From: Ruminococcus sp.
GTDB taxonomy: Bacteria > Bacillota > Clostridia > Oscillospirales > Ruminococcaceae
Direction: 5' to 3'
Length of the DNA: 48,139 nt
Assembly: GCA_017523285.1 (NCBI GenBank)
Contig: JAFWWU010000101.1
Location: 1 to 48,139 of the forward strand
Position 1 is the stretch's first letter. Each line of letters starts with the position of its first letter. The position numbers were made by a program, and so were the translations under genes. Shown here piece by piece: positions 7,585 to 15,170 of this stretch. The notes under the pieces were generated by a model, which made no database searches, was not told where the DNA came from, and was given only the letters and a program-made list of their open reading frames with translations.

Positions 7585-8334
7585 TTATTCTTCATTGTCG
7601 TTTTCAATTTCATCATATGGAGCGTGATGAGTAAGGTCATCGCTTGGCATAATCGTTGAAATATCGTCCATATAATTGCATTTTTCTGTATTTTTGTTAG
7701 TATTCTCCGACTTTTCTTCGATATTCTCAACTTCATTTATAATAGCCATTGTTTTGTTTGTTCTTTTGGATGGCTTGGTGTAATACTGCGTTTCATAGTG
7801 GTTATTTTCAGCCTGCTGTGCAAAACGTTCGTTGAAGTACGGATAGCCTTCTGCAGCTGAAATTTCTCTGAAATCAAAGAAATCCGCAATTGATGGGATA
7901 TATAGAATAATTCCGAATATGCCGACAGCAAATGCGGCTACATCGCTTCTGCGTTCACCAATATGTATAATACTCTGAATTACTGTAAAGCAATAGAATG
8001 CAAGCATGATAATATGAGTGACTTTAGCGTCGCTTCTTGCTCTTCCTACAAATGCGAGAAGCGTGAGTATTATAAACATAACGATATGCAGGAAACCGCA
8101 AGTGAGATTATCTACTGCGTTACCACCTGCAAATTCTTCTCTTCCGACAAGCAAATCAGCGAGCAAAGAAAATCCGTTTACTCTTGCCCCCCATGCACCG
8201 AAAATGCATACTGCGGCAGTTGTGAATATTGTGAATTTAAAGCGTAATCTCGATTTATCGTCGATTTCACGAAGTCTTGAAGAACATGCTGTGTAATGTC
8301 CGTGGTCGGGAAGTTCTGAAAATTTATTCTGCAT
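7585..8334 (-). CDS. Unknown membrane protein with four transmembrane segments and acidic cytoplasmic tail
   Basis: 249 residues; ATG follows AAGGAGG. Not recognised. Roughly four hydrophobic spans lie at residues 32-56, 80-97, 107-125 and 130-150, with an Arg-rich N-terminus (SRLREIDDKSRLRFK) that suggests a cytoplasmic start. The last 90 residues are polar and acidic (ENIEEKSENTNKNTEK, ending DEIENDNEE) and look disordered. It is the first gene of the yifB-rodA-tcdA-traX operon, with a good promoter just upstream. No catalytic motif is visible, and no function can be offered. Confidence 0.7.
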   Translation of the reverse strand: MQNKFSELPDHGHYTACSSRLREIDDKSRLRFKFTIFTTAAVCIFGAWGARVNGFSLLADLLVGREEFAGGNAVDNLTCGFLHIVMFIILTLLAFVGRARSDAKVTHIIMLAFYCFTVIQSIIHIGERRSDVAAFAVGIFGIILYIPSIADFFDFREISAAEGYPYFNERFAQQAENNHYETQYYTKPSKRTNKTMAIINEVENIEEKSENTNKNTEKCNYMDDISTIMPSDDLTHHAPYDEIENDNEE

Positions 8335-8363
8335 TGTTTTCCTCCTTGAAAATAATCATTTTA

Positions 8364-8392
8364 ATTATAACATTATATTGTAAAAAAGTAAA
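8364..8392 (-). promoter_or_regulatory. Promoter of the yifB-rodA-tcdA-traX operon
   Basis: Minus strand TTTACT (8387-8392), 17-bp spacer, TATAAT (8364-8369). The five genes that follow are separated by 2-20 nt, and no terminator was seen between them. Confidence 0.65.
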
Positions 8393-8435
8393 GATTTGCA
8401 CAAAAAATAAGATGTATATTCTGAAAAAACGATAA

Positions 8436-8464
8436 TTGACAAAATATGTCGGATAGTATATAAT
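8436..8464 (+). promoter_or_regulatory. aqpZ promoter
   Basis: Consensus TTGACA (8436-8441), 17-bp spacer, TATAAT (8459-8464). The leader is only about 30 nt long, with AGGAGG before ATG 8502. Confidence 0.8.
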
Positions 8465-8501
8465 TAATGTACAAAATATCATTTTTCAGGAGGCTATTTA
8501 T

Positions 8502-9218
8502 ATGCAATCAATAAAAAAATATGTTGCCGAATTTATCGGCACAATGACGCTTGTACTCATCGGCTGTGGTACAGCAATGCTTGTCGGCTGTAATGCTGCA
8601 CAGGGTTGCGGATATATTCTTACAGCACTTGCATTTGGTCTTGTTATTGTAGGTATGGCATACTGTGTGGGTAATATTTCGGGCTGCCATATCAATCCTG
8701 CTGTTTCACTCGGAGTTCTTATCAATGGCGGAATGAGCGTAAGCGATTTTATCGGTTATGTGATTTCACAGTGCCTTGGTGCATTTGCCGGTACAGGAAT
8801 ACTTGCACTTGTTTTCAATCTCGGTGAAGTTGAGGATAAAACAGGTGCATACGGTGCAAACGGACTTGCGGGCGTAAACGGAAACGTAACAGCAGGCATT
8901 ATTGTTGAAGTAGTACTTACATTCATTTTCGTACTTACAATTCTCGGTGTTACATCAAAGAAAGCAGGCCACGGCTCATTTGGTGGTGTTGTAATCGGCT
9001 TCACACTTACACTTGTGCATATTCTTGGAATCGGTCTTACAGGAACATCAGTAAACCCTGCAAGAAGTATTGCTCCTGCTGTAGTTGATGCTATGACAAA
9101 CGATACAGGTGCAATCAATGATTTATGGGTGTTCATAGTTGCTCCGCTTGTTGGTGCGGCACTTGCTGCTGTTGTTTACAAATTTCTTGAAAGCGGCAAT
9201 AAAGAAGAAAAGAAATAA
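8502..9218 (+). CDS. aqpZ: Aquaporin Z-type water channel
   Basis: 238 residues, six membrane spans with both NPA boxes intact: SGCHINPAVS (NPA 65-67) and TSVNPARS (NPA 185-187). The aromatic/arginine filter can be read by alignment with E. coli AqpZ: F45, H173, T182 and R188 match F43, H174, T183 and R189, the combination of water-selective channels rather than glycerol facilitators. The segment TLTLVHILGIGLTGTSVNPA closely mirrors the AqpZ counterpart. Monocistronic, with its own consensus promoter and a strong terminator. The role would be rapid osmotic water flow; the link to osmotic stress is general family knowledge. Confidence 0.93.
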   Translation: MQSIKKYVAEFIGTMTLVLIGCGTAMLVGCNAAQGCGYILTALAFGLVIVGMAYCVGNISGCHINPAVSLGVLINGGMSVSDFIGYVISQCLGAFAGTGILALVFNLGEVEDKTGAYGANGLAGVNGNVTAGIIVEVVLTFIFVLTILGVTSKKAGHGSFGGVVIGFTLTLVHILGIGLTGTSVNPARSIAPAVVDAMTNDTGAINDLWVFIVAPLVGAALAAVVYKFLESGNKEEKK

Positions 9219-9231
9219 GAATTTAAGATTT

Positions 9232-9266
9232 AATGGCAGATGAAACCATCTGCCATTATTTTTTTT
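9232..9266 (+). terminator. aqpZ terminator
   Basis: Perfect 11-bp stem AATGGCAGATG (9232-9242) / CATCTGCCATT (9247-9257) with a 4-nt loop, followed by a run of eight T. Confidence 0.9.
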
Positions 9267-9273
9267 GCAAAAA

Positions 9274-9302
9274 AGCTCCCACAGAATGTTTTTCTGTGGG
9301 AG
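9274..9302 (-). terminator. Terminator of the tail-anchored protein gene; first copy of a duplicated hairpin
   Basis: An 11-bp stem CTCCCACAGAA / TTCTGTGGGAG around a TGTTT loop. Read on the minus strand it is followed by CTTTTTTG, giving a normal terminator just after the stop codon at 9310. The same 29 nt occur again at 9691-9719, upstream of the same gene. Confidence 0.8.
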
Positions 9303-9309
9303 AGCGTTA

Positions 9310-9603
9310 TTATATTGTGTTTCCTAAACTAATAAGAAAACTTAAAATCCATATGGAAGCCACAATTAATCCCAAAATAAAGGTGGTTTTTATAAACCAT
9401 TTAATACTTTTAAGTGTTCTTAATTGTTCGAGAGAAACTAATAAATGTAAATCATCATCAGTTATGTCATCAATTATAAGACGTTTTTTAGTTCCTTCAT
9501 AATCTTCAATTATGATATCATCTGCTTTTGTATATTTTGCATTTTCTGTTTGTAAAGCGCCAAGTCGAGCCATCTCTTTAAGAATTTTGTCGTTTGTTTT
9601 CAT
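9310..9603 (-). CDS. Small tail-anchored membrane protein, unknown function
   Basis: 97 residues from ATG 9603, which has GGAGGT at 7 nt; a longer reading frame to 9780 runs through the promoter and is rejected. The N-terminal two-thirds are polar and acidic (KYTKADDIIIEDYEGTKKR, IIDDITDDDLHLL), and one hydrophobic segment at about residues 68-91 (FIKTTFILGLIVASIWILSF) ends the protein, so it should be a C-terminal membrane anchor with a cytoplasmic head. It has its own perfect-consensus promoter and is bracketed by two identical hairpins. No family recognised. Confidence 0.7.
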   Translation of the reverse strand: MKTNDKILKEMARLGALQTENAKYTKADDIIIEDYEGTKKRLIIDDITDDDLHLLVSLEQLRTLKSIKWFIKTTFILGLIVASIWILSFLISLGNTI

Positions 9604-9631
9604 AACGAATACCTCCACAATGTTTTTGTTA

Positions 9632-9660
9632 ATTATAACATATTCATAGGCGGGTGTCAA
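9632..9660 (-). promoter_or_regulatory. Promoter of the tail-anchored protein gene
   Basis: Minus strand TTGACA (9655-9660), 17-bp spacer, TATAAT (9632-9637): a perfect match to the vegetative consensus, with a leader of about 25 nt. Confidence 0.85.
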
Positions 9661-9690
9661 CGGTTGATGAAATATTTTGTATAATTTGAT

Positions 9691-9721
9691 AGCTCCCACA
9701 GAATGTTTTTCTGTGGGAGCT
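9691..9721. repeat. Second copy of the duplicated hairpin
   Basis: 29 nt identical to 9274-9302, here extended to a longer perfect palindrome (AGCTCCCACAGAA ... TTCTGTGGGAGCT). It lies between the 3' end of the aminotransferase gene and the promoter of the small gene. It lacks a T run on either strand, so at best it is a weak terminator for the aminotransferase. Confidence 0.8.
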
Positions 9722-9745
9722 ATACATTTATATAGTGATATACAA

Positions 9746-11026
9746 TTACATTTCAGCAATAAGCTTTTCAGCACTTGCAAGCTTTACGCAGATAACGAAA
9801 AGCTCCATAGCCTTTTCAAGTTCTTCAATTGAAGGATATGAAGGCGCAATTCTGATGTTTTTGTCGTCAGGGTCTTTTCCGTATGGGAATGTAGCGCCTG
9901 CGTTTGTGAGTGTAACGCCTGCCTCAGCGCAAAGCTGAACGATTCTCTTTGCACAGCCATTCATAGAGTTGAATGATACAAAGTAACCGCCCTTTGGCTT
10001 AACCCAGCTTCCGATTTCGCCACAAGGAGTGATTTCTCTTTCAAGAGTTTCTGTAACAGCATTGAAACGTGGCTCAAGAAGCTCTCTGTGCTTGTTCATG
10101 TGCTTGAGGATATTATCATAATTTCCGAAATATCTTACATGGCGGAGCTGATTGATTTTATCATATCCGATAGTGCTTACAGTAAGTGCCTTTTTAAGAC
10201 TTGCGATATTTTCAGCACTTGTTCCGATTACAGCAACACCTGAGCCTGAGAAAGTAACTTTTGATGTAGAACCGAAAATGTAAGCGATATTGTCATTGCC
10301 AACTGCCTTAGCTTCGTTTAAAAGGCTGAGGATTCTTGATGTATCGTCTGTAATGTGGTGAACACAGTAAGCATTATCCCAGAAAATTCTGAAATCAGCA
10401 GCCTTAGGCTTGAGTGCAGCAAAACGCTTTACTGTTTCATCGCTGTAACAGATGCCCTGTGGATTTGAATACTGCGGAACGCACCAGATACCTTTGATAG
10501 AATCATCTGAAGCAACGAGCTTTTCAATCATATCCATATCAGGACCGCTTTCGCTCATTGGTATATTAATCATTTCAATTCCAAAGAATTCACAGATAGC
10601 AAAATGACGGTCATATCCCGGAACAGGACAGAGGAACTTAACTTTATCAAGCTTACCCCAAGGTGTTGAACCGAGGATTCCGTGAGTAAAAGCAGTCTGG
10701 ATTGTCCAGAACATAATGTTAAGGCTTGAGTTACCGAAAACAATAACCTCGTCAGCATTTACGTCAATCATATCAGCAAAAAGTCTTTTAGCTTCAGGAA
10801 TACCGTCAAGAATACCATAGTTACGGCAGTCCATACCGTTTTCTGACTTATAGTCATCAGCTGAAAGGCAGTTCATCATATCCATGCTGAGGTCAAGCTG
10901 CTGTGGTGAAGGCTTACCTCTTGACATATCAAGTTTTAAACCGAGTGATTTGAAATTATTGTACTGTGATTCAACCTCATTTTTAAATGCTTCAAGTTCG
11001 CTTTTATTCATCTGAAATAAATTCAT
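9746..11026 (-). CDS. Class I aminotransferase of the MocR-like aspartate aminotransferase group
   Basis: 426 residues, PLP-dependent fold type I; ATG preceded by AAAGGAGAG. The sequence opens with a helix and LDMSRGKPSPQQLDLS, typical of the aspartate aminotransferase subgroup related to the aminotransferase domain of MocR regulators. Visible active-site parts are VPQYSNPQG (residues 184-191), FWDNAYCVHH (Asp-Asn-Ala-Tyr, PLP ring contact), the PLP lysine K256 in FGSTSKVTFSGSG, and RIAPSYP, the substrate carboxylate arginine. The probable reaction is aspartate/2-oxoglutarate transamination. Monocistronic; its own promoter lies at 11087-11115. Confidence 0.88.
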   Translation of the reverse strand: MNLFQMNKSELEAFKNEVESQYNNFKSLGLKLDMSRGKPSPQQLDLSMDMMNCLSADDYKSENGMDCRNYGILDGIPEAKRLFADMIDVNADEVIVFGNSSLNIMFWTIQTAFTHGILGSTPWGKLDKVKFLCPVPGYDRHFAICEFFGIEMINIPMSESGPDMDMIEKLVASDDSIKGIWCVPQYSNPQGICYSDETVKRFAALKPKAADFRIFWDNAYCVHHITDDTSRILSLLNEAKAVGNDNIAYIFGSTSKVTFSGSGVAVIGTSAENIASLKKALTVSTIGYDKINQLRHVRYFGNYDNILKHMNKHRELLEPRFNAVTETLEREITPCGEIGSWVKPKGGYFVSFNSMNGCAKRIVQLCAEAGVTLTNAGATFPYGKDPDDKNIRIAPSYPSIEELEKAMELFVICVKLASAEKLIAEM

Positions 11027-11086
11027 TAAGCTAATCTCTCCTTTGAAATTATAAGAAAATACACTGAATATCTATTGTGCTTTTAT

Positions 11087-11115
11087 AGTATACCATATAT
11101 ATAGCATCTTTTCAA
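11087..11115 (-). promoter_or_regulatory. Promoter of the aminotransferase gene
   Basis: Minus strand TTGAAA (11110-11115), 17-bp spacer, TATACT (11087-11092). A second TATAAT-like box at about 11047-11053 lacks an obvious -35. Confidence 0.65.
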
Positions 11116-11371
11116 GAGAGAAAACTACAAAATCTATATGACAGTATGAGTGAATTTTTGATATATTTGCCCACAGCTGACGGACAAGTGTATTTCAAAC
11201 ACTTACTATAATTATAAGGGATTATGTCGGATAATGTTGAAGATGAATACCTTTTGTATAATAATATAAAGTGATTACACAGTATGTATACAAGCTGTAC
11301 AAGACAGTTGCTGGTGTTTTGTACATTCACACAAAATAAATTGCAAAGTTGTATATATTTTGTGAAATCTA
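11116..11371. other. Non-coding gap between divergent genes
   Basis: AT-rich stretch with no reading frame carrying a ribosome site. Only small inverted repeats are visible: AAGTGT/ACACTT around 11190-11210, and TGTACAA/TTGTACA around 11297-11326. No riboswitch or known RNA is recognised. Confidence 0.5.
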
Positions 11372-11400
11372 TTGACTTTGCGTAGTTTTTGTATTATAAT
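11372..11400 (+). promoter_or_regulatory. Promoter of the dockerin protein gene
   Basis: TTGACT (11372-11377), 17-bp spacer, TATAAT (11395-11400); the leader to ATG 11473 is about 65 nt. Confidence 0.75.
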
Positions 11401-11472
11401 ACATATATAAAATAAATATAGAGGGATAGGAAATTAATGCGGGTTAAAATTTGATTGCAGGAGGAAACTGTC

Positions 11473-13062
11473 ATGAAGAGAATATTTTTTAAAGCTTCGG
11501 CAATTGCATTAGCCCTGTCCTTGCCATGCGGAAACGGTGCGGCATATACATTTGCTGAATCTCAGACAAATAAAAATGTTGAAATAGATCTTTCAGAAGA
11601 AGATATTATGCTTGATATGGGAGATGTTGATTTCAACAGCTATGATTATTTTCTGGATTCGCCGTCACTGAATTCAGGTACTACAACGGACAGCGGAACA
11701 AGTAATTCCGAAAGCGTCGCAAGCACCGACGTTCATCTTTACGGTTCATACCTTGATGAAAACAATACGGCTGTTTATGAAGCATTAAGAAACTGGATCA
11801 ATCCATCACTTGATACTGTTCAGGTAACATTTCCCGAAGCTTTAAAAATCTCATTAACCGCACTTCCGGGTACAAGCAACTACACAGAAGAAGATCAGGA
11901 AACATTATATAATGCACTGATGGCAAACTGTAAACCTGCAAGAGATTCCGTACTTTTCGACTATCCCGAAATATTCTGGGTTGATCCTAATCTTGTTACC
12001 GTAAATCTTATTAACACAACTTATTCTTATAACCAGTTCACACAGAGTTACACTCTCAAAATAGGCGGAATAACTCTTACTCCGAAAATGCTTGAAGCTT
12101 TTTCGGATATAAACGAGGTTATGGAATACAGACAAGAGCTTGATGCTGCTATTTATAATTTTGAAGTAAATGGCAATAATAATTATGAAAAGCTTGCTGA
12201 TATTTATCAGCAGATAGGTGAGTATACTTATTATGACCTTAAATCAGGTTTTGCACATTCAGCAGTTGGTGCTCTTGTAGAACCGGGCGCTGTGTGTGAG
12301 GGCTATTCAAAGGCGGTAAAGCTTATATGCAACAAAGAGCAGATACCATGTGTGCTTGTTTTCGGAAACCTCGATACAAGCGATATGACAGCTCATATGT
12401 GGAATTATGTTCTTATGGAAGATGATAAGTGGTATGCTCTTGATCTCACATGGGATGATACCGATGATCCTTCCAATAAAGAAGTTCTGAGAAGCTATTT
12501 CCTCAAAGGCTCAGACAGCTTCTTTACAAATCATACTGAATTTTCAGATTTTCTCGGCACAATATTTACTTACCCCGAACTTAATAAATCAGATTATGTT
12601 TACACAAATACAGTAACTACCACAACACCGATTACAACAACTACATCAGCTACAACCACAACCACTACAACAACGACATCCACACCTGTTACGACAACAA
12701 CAACTACTACATCAAAACCGATCACAACAACCACCATCACTACAACAACGACATCCACACCTGTTACGACAACAACAACCACTACATCAAAACCAATCAC
12801 AACAACCACAACCACTACAACAACCAAGCCTACAACTACAACAACTACTAACACCACCACAACAACAGCTGTAACAACTACACAGCCTCCTGTTATGGTA
12901 GCAGGTGACTTCAATGGCAATGGCTGCCTGGATATTTCAGACGCAGTCCTCTGTAATCTGTCAGTATTAGGCAAGCGCAGTGATTGTGATTGCGACTATG
13001 ATAATGACGGCTATGTCGATATCTTTGATTTGATTCTTATAAGAAAAAATCTTATGAAATAA
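11473..13062 (+). CDS. Secreted transglutaminase-like protein with Thr-rich linker and type I dockerin
   Basis: 529 residues. ATG 11473 follows AGGAGG by 8 nt; an in-frame TTG at 11455 lies before that site and is rejected. Order of parts: signal peptide (1 to about 28, MKRIFFKASAIALALSLP...), acidic region, a transglutaminase/protease-like core with a readable Cys-His-Asp triad (C275 in GAVCEGYSKA, H308 in AHMWNYV, D324 in ALDLTWDD), a linker of almost pure Thr (about 380-472) and a C-terminal dockerin with two calcium loops (DFNGNGCLDISD and DYDNDGYVDIFD). The dockerin should tether the protein to a cohesin scaffold outside the cell. The core could be a peptidase, cross-linking enzyme or inactive adaptor; the intact triad favours catalysis. 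Confidence 0.88.
   Translation: MKRIFFKASAIALALSLPCGNGAAYTFAESQTNKNVEIDLSEEDIMLDMGDVDFNSYDYFLDSPSLNSGTTTDSGTSNSESVASTDVHLYGSYLDENNTAVYEALRNWINPSLDTVQVTFPEALKISLTALPGTSNYTEEDQETLYNALMANCKPARDSVLFDYPEIFWVDPNLVTVNLINTTYSYNQFTQSYTLKIGGITLTPKMLEAFSDINEVMEYRQELDAAIYNFEVNGNNNYEKLADIYQQIGEYTYYDLKSGFAHSAVGALVEPGAVCEGYSKAVKLICNKEQIPCVLVFGNLDTSDMTAHMWNYVLMEDDKWYALDLTWDDTDDPSNKEVLRSYFLKGSDSFFTNHTEFSDFLGTIFTYPELNKSDYVYTNTVTTTTPITTTTSATTTTTTTTTSTPVTTTTTTTSKPITTTTITTTTTSTPVTTTTTTTSKPITTTTTTTTTKPTTTTTTNTTTTTAVTTTQPPVMVAGDFNGNGCLDISDAVLCNLSVLGKRSDCDCDYDNDGYVDIFDLILIRKNLMK
12676..12825 (+). repeat. 75-bp tandem duplication in the Thr-rich linker
   Basis: Two consecutive 75-bp copies (12676-12750 and 12751-12825) differ at only a few positions and encode 25-residue units containing STPVTTTTTTTSKPITTTT. 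The linker as a whole is built of ACA/ACT/ACC codons, so slippage or unequal crossing-over could change its length. Confidence 0.85.
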
Positions 13063-13098
13063 CTATTAAATTAACACATCAGAATTAAACTACAATGT

Positions 13099-13126
13099 AA
13101 GTCGTTGCTCAATTGCAATAAGACTT
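13099..13126. promoter_or_regulatory. Possible PadR operator
   Basis: Imperfect inverted repeat AAGTC-g-TTGC-tcaatt-GCAA-taa-GACTT just upstream of the PadR start codon. PadR regulators commonly bind such dyads in their own promoter; a weak terminator of the preceding gene is the alternative, but no T run follows. Confidence 0.4.
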
Positions 13127-13145
13127 AAGAAATGGAGTAATTATT

Positions 13146-13475
13146 ATGAAATCACAGGAAAACTTTAAAAAAGGCGCAGTAGAAATGGTCGTTCTTCATT
13201 TACTATGCAGACGTAATATGTATGGATATGAGCTTGTTCAGGAGCTTGAAAAGAGCAGTGAAGGCTTGTTCATAATCAAGGAAGGAACTCTCTATCCATC
13301 ACTTTACAGAATGATTGAAAAGAAGTATATTTCAGGCTCAACAGAGCTTGTAGGCAAGAAGCGTACAAGAGTTTACTACACAATTGAAGAAGAAGGCAAA
13401 AAGGCTCTTGAAGAAATGAAAAAGGATTATGAAATAATCTCTAAGGGTATCAAGAATATCCTTGCAAGCGAATAA
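13146..13475 (+). CDS. PadR-family transcriptional regulator
   Basis: 109 residues, GGAG before the ATG. The winged-helix PadR N-domain is clear: FKKGAVEMVVLHLLCRRNMYGYELVQELE, then KEGTLYPSLYRMIEKKYI and the wing KKRTRVYYTIEEEGKKALEEM. The C-terminus is a single helix, so it belongs to the short PadR subfamily 2. In Firmicutes this type usually represses a neighbouring membrane-protein or transporter operon; here the downstream gene is convergent and separated by a terminator, so the regulator is unlinked to any visible target. Confidence 0.9.
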   Translation: MKSQENFKKGAVEMVVLHLLCRRNMYGYELVQELEKSSEGLFIIKEGTLYPSLYRMIEKKYISGSTELVGKKRTRVYYTIEEEGKKALEEMKKDYEIISKGIKNILASE

Positions 13476-13510
13476 AAAAATAAATACTTTACCTCTCTTA
13501 TAATAAAAAT

Positions 13511-13547
13511 ACGGTTATCCGATTTAATTCGGATAACCGTGTTTTTG
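13511..13547. terminator. Bidirectional terminator between PadR and lipoprotein genes
   Basis: Perfect 12-bp stem ACGGTTATCCGA (13511-13522) / TCGGATAACCGT (13529-13540), followed on the plus strand by GTTTTTG; an A-rich run on the left side serves the convergent minus-strand gene. Confidence 0.85.
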
Positions 13548-13548
13548 T

Positions 13549-14991
13549 TTATTCAGCTTCTGTAGTAGCTTCTGTTGCTTCAGCAGTTTCTGTTGTTTCG
13601 TCTGTTGCAGTTTCAGTAGTAGCTTCTGTAGGAGCCTGTGCAGGAGTATCGCCTGTCTTTACGAAGCAAGCGTCAAAAAGACCTGTAAATGCATTTGCAT
13701 TGTCTGCTACAGGGTAGTTGATTTTGATTGTCTGTACGCCTGTAATGTCGATTTCGAAGTTTTCAGCTGTTGAATCTGTTGTCATAGCAGGTGAAGTGTA
13801 GAGAAGCTTGTCATCACCATAGATTTCGAATGCCTTTACGCCATCTATTTCAGAATATGACTCAATTATTGAAGCAACACCCTTGAATGTGTTGTATTCG
13901 CCCTTGATATCATATACAGCATAGCCGGGCTTCTTGAGAAGTCCATAGATATAGTATGAATTCTTGTATTTGTTTCCGAAGTAGTCAGATGTTGAGCCAA
14001 AGTAGTTTATGTAACGTGTACCTGAGAGATCGCTGTAATCCATATCGTTGAGGTATACAGGGAGATATTTGCTGTATTTTTCATTTGCGGCATTGAGCTT
14101 ATCATTATCATCGCCGATAGCGTTGATAGCATCCTGAATAAGAACGGCAGCGTCTGCATAATTTTTAGCAGCAAATTCCTTATCAGCCTTTGCGATAACA
14201 AAAGCAGCGTAATTATCGTCAATATTATTGTAAAGTTCGTTCATTTCTTCATTGTCGCTGAAGTAGTAAAGCGCAAGGTTACGAATGAAGTTTGAAGCTT
14301 CTGAATAATCGTCTTCTTCAAAATACTTGTTGATTTCAGCCTTTGAATAGTCAACAACTTCTTTGTTAACCTTTTCGTAGAGTTCCTTGAACTTTTCGTT
14401 GTCCTCAAAATCATACTTATATGAGTTGAGAAGATTCATAGCTTCCTCGTAATCCTGGTCAGCAAGGTAATCTTCAACGCCTGAAAGCTTTTCTTCAACC
14501 TGAGCATTTTCTGTTTCTTCAAGCTTAGCCTGAGCTTCCTTGTAATTCTTGTCGCTCTTTACTACCTGCTGGAGATAATAGATAGCCATTTGGTAATCTT
14601 CTTCTTCAAGTGAATTAAGAGCCCATTCATAGTTCTGCTTTGATGTTTTGAGTTCAACAAGCTTATCGCTGAAATCCTCATAATCATCATTATCGAGCTT
14701 AAGTTCTTCAACAAATTCGTATAAATCTTCAAGTGCGTCATCATCAAGTTCGCCCTCGTTGTATTTATCGAGGATAGCTTCGTATTTGTCTTCCATTTCA
14801 GACTTTACTTCCTTACGGATTTCTCTTTCCTTAGAAGAACCGTCAACCTTCTCATCGTAATAATCGAGAGCACCGTCGAAGTCCATCTTGTCAACATAGC
14901 CGAGTATTTTTTCTGCCTTATTTCCGCAAGCTGTAAGAGTAAATGTACAGCCTAATGCACATAATGCAGCAAGAATTCTCTTCTTATTCAT
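13549..14991 (-). CDS. Lipoprotein with helical repeats and NPCBM-like C-terminal domain
   Basis: 480 residues from ATG 14991; an in-frame ATG 15 nt upstream is possible. The signal sequence MNKKRILAALCALGCTFTLT ends in the lipobox LTAC, so Lgt should acylate the cysteine. Residues about 25-310 are acidic helix-turn-helix units resembling TPR repeats (e.g. DYEEAMNLLNSYKYDFEDNE). Residues about 325-455 look like an NPCBM-type beta-sandwich (YDIKGEYNTFKGVASII, AFEIYGDDKLLYTSP, FEIDITGVQTIKINYP), a fold associated with carbohydrate binding. A Thr/Glu/Ala tail follows. A surface sugar-binding or protein-assembly role is inferred. Monocistronic. Confidence 0.75.
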   Translation of the reverse strand: MNKKRILAALCALGCTFTLTACGNKAEKILGYVDKMDFDGALDYYDEKVDGSSKEREIRKEVKSEMEDKYEAILDKYNEGELDDDALEDLYEFVEELKLDNDDYEDFSDKLVELKTSKQNYEWALNSLEEEDYQMAIYYLQQVVKSDKNYKEAQAKLEETENAQVEEKLSGVEDYLADQDYEEAMNLLNSYKYDFEDNEKFKELYEKVNKEVVDYSKAEINKYFEEDDYSEASNFIRNLALYYFSDNEEMNELYNNIDDNYAAFVIAKADKEFAAKNYADAAVLIQDAINAIGDDNDKLNAANEKYSKYLPVYLNDMDYSDLSGTRYINYFGSTSDYFGNKYKNSYYIYGLLKKPGYAVYDIKGEYNTFKGVASIIESYSEIDGVKAFEIYGDDKLLYTSPAMTTDSTAENFEIDITGVQTIKINYPVADNANAFTGLFDACFVKTGDTPAQAPTEATTETATDETTETAEATEATTEAE

Positions 14992-15042
14992 AACTAATAA
15001 CCCCATTTCTTCAAAATATACTATCTTACGATATTAAACATT

Positions 15043-15071
15043 ATTATAATATATATTTCCTTTTTTGTCAA
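15043..15071 (-). promoter_or_regulatory. Promoter of the NPCBM-like lipoprotein gene
   Basis: Minus strand TTGACA (15066-15071), 17-bp spacer, TATAAT (15043-15048), a perfect consensus promoter. Confidence 0.85.
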
Positions 15072-15140
15072 CAAATTTTTACAATTTATGACATATAACC
15101 TTTGACGCATTTTGGGGATAAAATTGTGGAAAAACAACAT

Positions 15141-15162
15141 AAAAAGGCGGAATTAATCCGCC
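15141..15162 (-). terminator. Terminator of the thymidylate-kinase-like gene
   Basis: Stem GGCGGAtTAA / TTAATCCGCC, followed on the minus strand by TTTTTATG; it begins 8 nt beyond the stop codon of the gene. Confidence 0.85.
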
Positions 15163-15170
15163 CTTGCAAG

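Noticed and set aside
9310-9780. 156-residue version of the tail-anchored protein
   Set aside because: The extra 59 residues span the promoter and the second hairpin; ATG 9603 has a clear ribosome site.
12600-12974. Long Val-rich reading frame on the minus strand
   Set aside because: It is the antisense of the Thr-codon linker of the dockerin protein (ACA/ACC read as GTx); no ribosome site.
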